Source of the DNA: Emticicia sp031378715
GTDB taxonomy: Bacteria > Bacteroidota > Bacteroidia > Cytophagales > Spirosomataceae
DNA: 6,015 nucleotides
Direction: 5' to 3'
Assembly (NCBI GenBank): GCA_031378715.1
Contig: JANNEN010000498.1
Span: 1 to 6,015 of the forward strand
This document shows, piece by piece, positions 1 to 5,630 of this stretch. The stretch's first letter is position 1. Each line of letters opens with the position of its first letter. Below the pieces are notes generated by a model. That model made no database searches and had not been told where the DNA came from. It was given only the letters and a program-made list of their open reading frames with translations. Made by a program: the position numbers and the translations under genes.

Positions 1-590
1 TTATCGAATTTCGATTTGGTAACTGAGTCATTTACATTGATACAAGGAAGCGGAAGTGTTCCTGCTTTCATACGATCGTATAAGCGGTGAACACCTGTCG
101 TTGTTTCTTCAGAGATACCACGGATGTTGTGAACGAGTTCAGGATAGCGGTCAAGCACCATATTTGTCAAGTCACCGCCGTCGTCCAAAATCATATTCAA
201 TGGCTTTTGCTCTTCGCCAAAAAGTAACGTTTGTTCGATACACCAGTCAAACTCTTCGGCAGTTTGCCCTTTCCAAGCATACACCTGAATACCTGCGGCA
301 GCAATGGCAGCAGCGGCGTGATCTTGGGTTGAGAAAATATTACAAGATGACCAAGTAACTTCTGCACCTAATTCTACGAGCGTTTCGATCAGAACAGCAG
401 TCTGAATTGTCATGTGCAAACAACCCGCTACTCTTGCCCCAGCCAAAGGCTTCGACGGGCCATATTCAGCACGAATGGTCATCAAACCTGGCATTTCGGC
501 TTCGGCTAATTTTATTTCTTTGCGACCCCAATCGGCAAGGGTGATGTCTTTTACCTTGAACGGCAAATACGTTTTTGTTGCTACTGACAT
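1..590 (-). CDS. ahcY: S-adenosylhomocysteine hydrolase (adenosylhomocysteinase), N-terminal part, cut by window edge
   Basis: This enzyme reversibly hydrolyses S-adenosylhomocysteine to adenosine and homocysteine in the cytoplasm, clearing the inhibitory by-product of SAM-dependent methylation; it uses tightly bound NAD. The first 196 residues are visible, less than half of the usual 430-480. Family signatures occur in order: PGLMTIRAEYG (34-44), the GCLHMT substrate-binding motif with His59, SSCNIFSTQDHAAAA (81-95), ILDDGGDLTN (134-143) with the substrate Asp137, GISEETTTGVH (158-168) with Glu162, and VNDSVTKSKFD (186-196) with Lys192 and Asp196. These correspond to human His55, Asp131, Glu156, Lys186 and Asp190, so the visible active site is intact. 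The ATG at 590 is chosen because MSVATKTYLPFKVKDITLADWG is a normal start for the family and an in-frame stop lies 15 bases upstream. There is no Shine-Dalgarno sequence next to the ATG. The NAD-binding domain lies outside the window. Confidence 0.97.
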   Translation of the reverse strand, partial: MSVATKTYLPFKVKDITLADWGRKEIKLAEAEMPGLMTIRAEYGPSKPLAGARVAGCLHMTIQTAVLIETLVELGAEVTWSSCNIFSTQDHAAAAIAAAGIQVYAWKGQTAEEFDWCIEQTLLFGEEQKPLNMILDDGGDLTNMVLDRYPELVHNIRGISEETTTGVHRLYDRMKAGTLPLPCINVNDSVTKSKFD

Positions 591-625
591 TATTGATATA
601 AGTTAAATTATCCTTTTAAAATTGT

Positions 626-650
626 TTATTTAGTTGCTTTTTCTAAATAA
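626..650 (-). promoter_or_regulatory. Small AU-rich hairpin at the 5' end of the ahcY leader
   Basis: On the minus strand TTATTTAG and CTAAATAA form a perfect 8-base-pair stem around a 9-base loop. It lies immediately downstream of the predicted -7 box, so it would be at or very near the 5' end of the ahcY mRNA, about 36 bases before the start codon. A 5' stem-loop may protect an mRNA from decay; that role is inference. It resembles no riboswitch I recognise, and the stem has a single G-C pair, so it is weak. Confidence 0.35.
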
Positions 651-654
651 TACA

Positions 655-681
655 CAAAATTAAGATAATTTATTTGCCAAA
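655..681 (-). promoter_or_regulatory. Predicted Bacteroidota-type promoter for ahcY
   Basis: On the minus strand TAATTTTG (662 to 655) matches the Bacteroidota -7 consensus TAnnTTTG exactly, and TTTG (681 to 678) upstream can serve as the -33 element. The spacer of 15 bases is slightly shorter than the usual 17-23. The predicted transcription start is near 648-650, giving a leader of about 60 bases. Its place between the upstream terminator and ahcY supports independent transcription of ahcY. Confidence 0.55.
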
Positions 682-720
682 TCAATATTTTTTGGATAAT
701 TTTTATTTAGATAATACAAT

Positions 721-758
721 AAAAAAGCCCACTTTCCGATTGAAAAATGGGCTTTTCT
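721..758 (-). terminator. Rho-independent terminator of the DUF2911 gene
   Basis: AAAAGCCCA (723-731) and TGGGCTTTT (748-756) are perfect inverted repeats, and the inner TTTC/GAAA can extend the stem. Read on the minus strand, the hairpin is followed by a run of T residues (726 to 721). It begins about 28 bases after the stop codon of the upstream minus-strand gene, the expected place for its terminator, and separates it from ahcY. The A-rich left flank gives a T-run in only one direction, so the minus-strand reading is preferred. Confidence 0.85.
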
Positions 759-783
759 TACTGTAAACCTGTTCAAACTATCA

Positions 784-1611
784 TTACAAAGTAGCAATCA
801 ATTTTTCGTTTAAAGCTACGTAGTCATCGTTTTTGCCTTCTTTCGCCAATTCGATGGACTTCATAGCCGTTGCTTTTGCACCTGCTTTGTCGCCCATTTT
901 AGCTTGAATCTTTGCTTTTAGGTGCATCACCCAGTAGGCTTTCGGCTGGGCATCAACTGCTTTATTTGCCCACTCTAATGCCTTTGTCATGTCTTTTCCG
1001 TTGTCATAGTAATACCCCGCTGCGGCAAAATACGGGCGATTATCAACATTCATCGCACCGTCAATTTGCTTCATTATATTGGTATCAATGTTTGCTTCTA
1101 CTGGGAATCCCGCTTCTTGGTTTCCCCAAATAACAAAAACTTTCAGGGACGAGGCCGTTTGGTCGGTGAGCATGATTGTAAAAGTTTCGACGTTAAAAGG
1201 TAGCGTCGAAGGTTTTACTTTGAAGCGTGCCACATCATCTTCGGCTTTATAGCCATTCAAGCCGCCATTGGTTGCTCCTTTATTGATGATGATTTCCCAC
1301 TCGTCTTTGTTTGGAATCGTGTAAAGTGCGTACGAACCAGCCTTCACTGCTACGCCACCCACTTTTACGTCTTCACCAAAAGTGATTTTGGTTGCGGTAT
1401 TTGCACCTGTACGCCACATTTTGCCGTAAGGCACTAAATCACCAAAAATCGTACGACCCTTGGCACTCGGACGAGAATAGACTACTTCGATTGAAGAAAG
1501 TGCAAAATCTTGCTTAATAGTTTGCGTTGGACTCGGGGCAGGCGTTTTGATGCTCTGAGCCATTGTTCCCATCGACATTAATAAAGAGAAAAGTACAAAG
1601 ATTTTTTTCAT
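784..1611 (-). CDS. Secreted DUF2911 family protein with a C-terminal TPR-like helical region
   Basis: The 275-residue protein has an N-terminal signal peptide (MKKIFVLFSLLMSMGTMAQ, probable cleavage after Gln19 or nearby), so it should be exported to the periplasm or beyond. Residues about 30-165 fit the DUF2911 family of Bacteroidota: YSRPSAKGRTIFGDLVPYGK (45-64), the MWRTGAN motif (65-71), then GSYALYTIP (92-100) and EWEIIIN (104-110). The family has no established biochemical function. Residues about 190-275 are predicted helical and resemble a tetratricopeptide pair: ALEWANKAVDAQPKAYW (211-227) followed by AKIQAKMGDKAGAKATAMKS (233-252). Such repeats usually mediate protein contacts. The ATG at 1611 gives the complete signal peptide. 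The gene is monocistronic by context, with a terminator below it and a divergent gene above. A weak TATCTTTT box (1645 to 1638) lies upstream but has no matching -33 element. Confidence 0.9.
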   Translation of the reverse strand: MKKIFVLFSLLMSMGTMAQSIKTPAPSPTQTIKQDFALSSIEVVYSRPSAKGRTIFGDLVPYGKMWRTGANTATKITFGEDVKVGGVAVKAGSYALYTIPNKDEWEIIINKGATNGGLNGYKAEDDVARFKVKPSTLPFNVETFTIMLTDQTASSLKVFVIWGNQEAGFPVEANIDTNIMKQIDGAMNVDNRPYFAAAGYYYDNGKDMTKALEWANKAVDAQPKAYWVMHLKAKIQAKMGDKAGAKATAMKSIELAKEGKNDDYVALNEKLIATL

Positions 1612-1723
1612 TGCGTTTTTGCTGGTTTTGGTTTAAAAAAAGATAACGGTAAAATTGAAAAAAAGGTTTGTTTGGTGATTTGAGGATAAGCATTTTGGCG
1701 TGAATGGTTTATATTTTAGTCAC

Positions 1724-1795
1724 TCGTTTACAGCCTTTTATGATTTCCTCCTGTAAACACCCGAACTCCTTTATAAAATAGGCTAACGTAAACGA
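1724..1795. repeat. Cluster of GTAAAC inverted repeats, candidate operator or hairpin
   Basis: GTTTACAG (1726-1733) is perfectly inverted as CTGTAAAC (1751-1758). A second possible partner of the same left arm is GTAAACGA (1788-1795), which matches TCGTTTAC (1724-1731); AGCC/GGCT and TTTTA/TAAAA blocks extend that pairing with small bulges. The left arm can thus pair with either of two right arms. In a divergent intergenic region this could be a regulator-binding site or a structured RNA leader; neither is shown by the sequence alone. Confidence 0.4.
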
Positions 1796-1965
1796 CCTAC
1801 CTCAAAATAAAATGCAGCCTTGCTCTCCAAAAGTATTTTTTGGATATTTTTTTGCTTTTTATTTTTTCATTTTCTCACAAATCTCCTTGTCAAACGCCCC
1901 GCAAACGCACTATTTAGCCCAAAATCTTGTCGTTCTCCCCCAAAACTTCGCAATCAGCCCTTTGA

Positions 1966-1998
1966 TTTGATTGGTTGCTATTCGTTGCCTTACCTTTG
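1966..1998 (+). promoter_or_regulatory. Predicted Bacteroidota-type promoter for the hydrolase lipoprotein
   Basis: TACCTTTG (1991-1998) matches the TAnnTTTG -7 consensus exactly. TTTG (1966-1969) lies 21 bases upstream and a TTG (1971-1973) 17 bases upstream, both within the usual -33 spacing. Transcription would start near 2005, giving a leader of about 107 bases before the ATG at 2112. The TTG at 1971 lies inside this promoter, which argues against using it as a translation start. Confidence 0.65.
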
Positions 1999-2111
1999 TT
2001 TCAGTCAGCAAGACACAGGTCTTTATCTCTAAACTTTTTAAGGCAATCAAGATGAACATTTCTCAAACTTTCAACGCATATCACATTAATAATTCTCAAA
2101 AAACTACCATT

Positions 2112-3008
2112 ATGAAAAAGCTAACCAACATCGTTTTGTTTTCTGTTATAGTTCTATTTATGACCTCGTGTGCCATGAATGATAAATTTGTGAATCCGTT
2201 TCCGTTTCCTGTTAATACCAGCGTTGCGACCCTCAAAATGGGTACGCCCAATGAAACAAAAGTGTATTTCAACGGAATGGGACACGAGCCAACGTTTGTC
2301 AAAAGTGGTGACACACTCTATAAAGATGTTCAGTTTACGGGCGTGTTTTTTACCAACAAAGGCGGCGATCGTTTGCACGGGTATTTGTTGAAATCTCGCC
2401 AAGCGAAACCGCTAAACATCAACATTGTGCATTTCAGAGGAGCGGCTAACAACTTGGTAGTCAATCAGTTTCAGGCCATTGAGCCATTGGTAAGGCAAGG
2501 GTTTACGATTTTGGTTTTTGATTATGCGGGCTTTGGTTTTTCGGGCGGACACGCCACTCGCAAGGATTTATTAGATGATGGCGATGCTGCTATATCGTAC
2601 ATGAAAAATAATTTGGAAAACGGCACAAAACTAATTGCGTACGGACAATCGTTTGGTGGAAATTTAGCCGTAGCCGTTGCCGCAAAAACCCAAGATAAGT
2701 TAGATGGATTAGTGACCGAAGGGGCGTTTTCGTCACACAAAGACATGGCCGCCGTTGATAGCGGTTTGGGCGGACGAATCTTTGTAAAAGAAATATACAG
2801 TGCCAAGCGTACCGTCGATAATTTCAAAAAACCGATTCTTATCATTCACAGCACCGAAGACGAAACAGTGCCATTTTCGATGGGAAAGAAAATCTTCTCG
2901 GCCGCTAATCAGCCAAAAGTTATGTTAGAAATCAAAGGAAAACACTTGGATGGCCCAACGGTTTCGGGAGAAATAATTACCCAAAAAATCAAGGAAATGT
3001 TGAAGTGA
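2112..3008 (+). CDS. Alpha/beta hydrolase lipoprotein (serine hydrolase, S33/Bem46-like)
   Basis: The 298-residue product is a predicted membrane-anchored serine hydrolase of unknown substrate. Its first 20 residues are a lipoprotein signal peptide, MKKLTNIVLFSVIVLFMTSC, with lipid attachment expected at Cys20. The fold signatures follow in order: strand and oxyanion region NINIVHFRGAANNL (102-115), ILVFDYAGFGFSGG (133-146), the nucleophile elbow GQSFGG with Ser180 (178-183), the acid motif HSTEDETVPF with Asp250 (246-255), and a C-terminal His278 in KGKHLDGP. The Ser-Asp-His triad is therefore complete. HFRGAANNL replaces the HGNAxN-like loop common in Bem46-type relatives. The frame is open further upstream to a TTG at 1971, but ATG 2112 is chosen because it starts exactly at the signal peptide and the earlier codon falls within the promoter. 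It is probably monocistronic. Esterase, peptidase and acyl-transfer activity are all possible. Confidence 0.9.
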   Translation: MKKLTNIVLFSVIVLFMTSCAMNDKFVNPFPFPVNTSVATLKMGTPNETKVYFNGMGHEPTFVKSGDTLYKDVQFTGVFFTNKGGDRLHGYLLKSRQAKPLNINIVHFRGAANNLVVNQFQAIEPLVRQGFTILVFDYAGFGFSGGHATRKDLLDDGDAAISYMKNNLENGTKLIAYGQSFGGNLAVAVAAKTQDKLDGLVTEGAFSSHKDMAAVDSGLGGRIFVKEIYSAKRTVDNFKKPILIIHSTEDETVPFSMGKKIFSAANQPKVMLEIKGKHLDGPTVSGEIITQKIKEMLK

Positions 3009-3040
3009 GGACTTTTGGCGTGTAAAAATTTCAAAACATA

Positions 3041-3117
3041 GTGAATACCACAGAGAATGAGGATTGAAATAAAATCTCCTTTACCTCTGTGGTATTTACT
3101 CTGTTTGCTCTGTGGTA
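3041..3117. repeat. CTCTGTGG-type intergenic repeat with a long imperfect hairpin
   Basis: GTGAATACCACAGAG (3041-3055) and CTCTGTGGTATTTAC (3085-3099) are inverted repeats matching at 14 of 15 positions around a 29-base loop. A further direct copy of CTCTGTGGTA lies at 3108-3117, and CTCTGT also occurs at 3099-3104, giving three closely spaced copies. Dispersed CTCTGTGG/CCACAGAG intergenic repeats are familiar from environmental bacterial genomes, though I cannot check copy number here. The hairpin lies 33 bases after the hydrolase stop and could end or stabilise its mRNA, but it lacks a terminal T-run, so it is not called as an intrinsic terminator. Confidence 0.7.
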
Positions 3118-3130
3118 AAATACTTTTGTG

Positions 3131-3165
3131 TTTGATTAATTATTTGAAAAAAAATAGTATGTTTG
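3131..3165 (+). promoter_or_regulatory. Predicted Bacteroidota-type promoter for the TonB receptor operon
   Basis: TATGTTTG (3158-3165) matches the TAnnTTTG -7 consensus exactly, and TTTG (3131-3134) lies 23 bases upstream, at the long end of the normal spacing. Transcription would start near 3172, leaving a leader of about 58 bases. TACTTTTG (3121-3128) also matches the -7 consensus but has no well-spaced -33 box, so it is the weaker alternative. Confidence 0.55.
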
Positions 3166-3229
3166 TTAATCCAAACATTGCTTTTTCTGCGTAATTTTCT
3201 TTTTTAAGATTTCAGCCAAACACATTTTT

Positions 3230-5629
3230 ATGAATAAATTATTTACTCTCCTATTATTACTATTTTCCGTTTTTGGTTTTGCTCAAAACAAAATAAAAAT
3301 CAAAGGACGCATCACGCAAGCAAACACAAATCTGCCGATTTACGGAGCTTCGGTTTATGTAATCCAGACGGGCTACGGCACCAGTACCGACTCGCTGGGT
3401 AATTATGAGATGAACCTTTCGGCGGGGTCATTCCTCGTTGAGGTGTCGCACCAAGGGTATTTCAAGAAAAGTCTGCAACTTGATGTCCGAAAAAACGCTA
3501 CCCAAAATTTTGTTTTGGACGAAAAAGTCAATAATCTGGACGAAATAGAAGTCAGTGCCAAAAGTGCCACCCAAAATGTAAAAAGTTTGGCCACGGGGGT
3601 GTCGAGTTTGAACTATAAAGCCCTCAAAAAACTACCCACGCTACTCGGTGAGGTCGATATTATCAAAAGTCTTTTTACGCTGCCTGGCGTTACGACCGTG
3701 GGCGAGGGGGCTTCGGGCTTCAATGTTCGGGGCGGAAATATTGACCAAAATTTGATTTTGTTGGAAGAAGCACCGATTTTCAACTCGTCGCACTTGATGG
3801 GTTTTTTCTCGGTTTTTAATCCCGATGCTTTTCGAGATTTTAACTTTTATCGGGGCGGTATTCCTGCCCAATTTGGCGGGCGAGTATCGTCGGTGCTGAG
3901 TGTTAGCTTGAAAGATGCCAACGCCAACAAGTTTTCAATCAACGGCGGCGTTGGTACGATTGCGAGCCGATTGTTTATCGAAAGTCCCATTATCAAAGAC
4001 AAACTCAGCTTTTTTGTGGCAGGTCGCATTTCTTACGTTGATCAAGTTGTCAAACTTTTCAACATCAAACGCTTGTCGGGTAGCAAAGCAAATTTTTATG
4101 ACCTGACCGCCAAGATTGAGTTTAAACCAACCAAAAAAGATCGAATATCGGTTTCGGCTTTCTTCGGAAATGATAATTTCAAACTTGCCAAAGATACTAT
4201 TTCAAACATTGACGAAAACAGCGATGCCCGCTTCAACTGGACATCGGGTAATGTTTCGACTTCGTGGTCGCACTATTTCGGGCCAAAGTTTACCTTCAAA
4301 ACCTACGGCATTTATTCCAAATACAATGTCAATATCATCAATTCAGATTCCGCTTCGGCTTTCACACTCAGTAGTTCGATTGACTACAAAAGCTTAAAAT
4401 CGGTCTTGATTTATACGCCCAACGAGCGGCACGAAGCCGAAATCGGTTTTCAGGTCAATGATTACCTGATTGCCCCTGGAAGTTTGACCCCGACGTTAGC
4501 TTCGTCAAACAAGAATCCCGCATTTCTGCCCAACGAACGGGGCTTAGAATCGGCAATTTTTGTGAGTGATAAAATAAAAATCAGCTCCAAACTCGACATT
4601 GGGCTTGGTTTGCGTTTTGCCCTATTTCAAGCACTCGGCGATGCAAAAGTATATAACTACGAAGCGGGAGAAGCCCGTTCGATTTTGAGTTTGACCGATT
4701 CCACAATATTCAAAAAAGGCGAAGTTGCCAAGCAATACACGAGTTTCGAGCCACGGATTTCGCTCAATTATAGCCTCAATGCCAATGCAAGCATCAAGGC
4801 GAGTGTCAATCGTATGAGTCAGTTTATTAACTTACTGTCAAATACAACCGCCGCCCTGCCCAGCGACCGATGGAAACTGAGCGATGTTTATACCAAGCCA
4901 CAATTTTCCGATCAGTTTTCGTTGGGATATTTCCGCAATTCGGGCGATAAAACTTATGAAGCATCGGTCGAGGTTTTCTACAAAAAACTCTACAATGCCA
5001 TTGAGTACAAAGACGGCGAAACGCTGGTGCTAAACCCAAAACCCGAAACCGTGATTCTGCAAGGCAAGGGCTACGCTTACGGTGCGGAGTTTTTTATCAA
5101 GAAAAACTTGGGTATCTTCACGGGTTGGTTGAGCTACACATATTCACAAACCCGCCTGCAAATACAGGGAGCAACGCCCGACGAAACCATCAACGGTGGC
5201 AAGTATTTTCCGCCGATATTCAATCGCCCGCATAGCTTCAATGCCATCGGGTCGTATCAGGTCAGTAAAACGGTATCTTTTTCGGGTAATGCAAACTTTA
5301 CTTCGGGCCGAGCCATTACGTATCCTGCATCAAAATTATATTTGTCGGGGGCGTTTTTACCTTATTACAATAGCCGCAACCAATCGCAGATTCCGAACTA
5401 TTTACGGTTTGATTTGTCAATGAATATCGAAACCCACCCGTACCGTACGAAGGGCTACCGTGGTTCGTGGAATTTTTCGTTGTATAATATCTTGGCAAGA
5501 CGGAACGCTTATTCGGTATTTTTACGGTCGCAGACACCGTTCAACAGGTATGATTCGAGGGTGAAAATCTACAAACTTTCGGTGCTGGGAAGTATCATTC
5601 CATCGCTGACCTATAATTTTAAGATTTGA
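3230..5629 (+). CDS. TonB-dependent outer-membrane receptor with N-terminal carboxypeptidase-like domain
   Basis: This is a complete 799-residue TonB-dependent receptor, an energised outer-membrane beta-barrel importer. Residues 1-19 form a signal peptide ending GFAQ. Residues about 22-100 form a carboxypeptidase D regulatory-like beta-sandwich (KIKGRITQANTNLPIYGASV, then GTSTDSLGNYEM and VEVSHQGY), typical of Bacteroidota receptors. LDEIEVSA (103-110) is in the position of a TonB box. The plug domain spans about 125-228, with LPTLLGEVDIIKSLFTLPGV (135-154), the GASGFNVRGGNIDQNLILLE motif (160-179) and FYRGGIPAQFGGRVSSVLSV (207-226). The rest is barrel, ending with a strand ...SLTYNFKI. Length and architecture are normal for the subfamily that partners DUF4249 lipoproteins; it lacks a SusD-type neighbour. 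The substrate is unknown. The stop codon is one base from the next start, indicating an operon and likely translational coupling. The start has an AT-rich leader with no Shine-Dalgarno sequence. Confidence 0.95.
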   Translation: MNKLFTLLLLLFSVFGFAQNKIKIKGRITQANTNLPIYGASVYVIQTGYGTSTDSLGNYEMNLSAGSFLVEVSHQGYFKKSLQLDVRKNATQNFVLDEKVNNLDEIEVSAKSATQNVKSLATGVSSLNYKALKKLPTLLGEVDIIKSLFTLPGVTTVGEGASGFNVRGGNIDQNLILLEEAPIFNSSHLMGFFSVFNPDAFRDFNFYRGGIPAQFGGRVSSVLSVSLKDANANKFSINGGVGTIASRLFIESPIIKDKLSFFVAGRISYVDQVVKLFNIKRLSGSKANFYDLTAKIEFKPTKKDRISVSAFFGNDNFKLAKDTISNIDENSDARFNWTSGNVSTSWSHYFGPKFTFKTYGIYSKYNVNIINSDSASAFTLSSSIDYKSLKSVLIYTPNERHEAEIGFQVNDYLIAPGSLTPTLASSNKNPAFLPNERGLESAIFVSDKIKISSKLDIGLGLRFALFQALGDAKVYNYEAGEARSILSLTDSTIFKKGEVAKQYTSFEPRISLNYSLNANASIKASVNRMSQFINLLSNTTAALPSDRWKLSDVYTKPQFSDQFSLGYFRNSGDKTYEASVEVFYKKLYNAIEYKDGETLVLNPKPETVILQGKGYAYGAEFFIKKNLGIFTGWLSYTYSQTRLQIQGATPDETINGGKYFPPIFNRPHSFNAIGSYQVSKTVSFSGNANFTSGRAITYPASKLYLSGAFLPYYNSRNQSQIPNYLRFDLSMNIETHPYRTKGYRGSWNFSLYNILARRNAYSVFLRSQTPFNRYDSRVKIYKLSVLGSIIPSLTYNFKI

Positions 5630-5630
5630 A

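Larger units (their letters stand above)
1612..2111. other. 500-base divergent intergenic region
   Basis: This spacer separates the minus-strand DUF2911 gene from the plus-strand hydrolase gene and must hold the promoters of both. It contains a cluster of GTAAAC/GTTTAC inverted repeats (1724-1795), a T-rich tract (about 1835-1876), and a consensus promoter for the plus strand (1966-1998). I see no convincing protein-coding gene. The short open frames here have low-complexity Phe/Leu-rich or non-conserved-looking products and no start context. No tRNA or recognisable structured RNA was seen. The length is generous for this window, so an unannotated small RNA cannot be excluded. Confidence 0.6.

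Noticed and set aside
56..606. Plus-strand open frames of 100 and 64 codons at the left edge
   Set aside because: They lie antisense to ahcY, whose minus-strand translation is a textbook match with intact active-site motifs.
1820..2032. Plus-strand 70-codon open frame in the divergent spacer
   Set aside because: It starts at TTG in a T-rich tract, the Phe/Leu-rich product reflects base composition, and it runs through the predicted promoter.
1971..2111. N-terminal extension of the hydrolase from a TTG start at 1971
   Set aside because: The extra 47 residues have no signal-like or conserved character, the TTG lies within the predicted promoter, and ATG 2112 starts a perfect lipoprotein signal peptide.
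1681..3022. TTTTGGCGTG shared at 1693-1702 and 3013-3022, each after a TGAGGA, as possible flanking repeats of the hydrolase gene
   Set aside because: A shared 10-mer is expected by chance in a window this long, the spacing to TGAGGA differs, and no further similarity extends outward.
3041..3099. Intrinsic terminator for the hydrolase gene
   Set aside because: The loop is long (29 bases) and no T-run follows the right arm, so only a repeat/hairpin is called.
3041..3120. Short CRISPR array
   Set aside because: The repeated unit is only 6-10 bases, spacing is irregular, one copy is inverted, and there are no spacers of regular length or cas genes.
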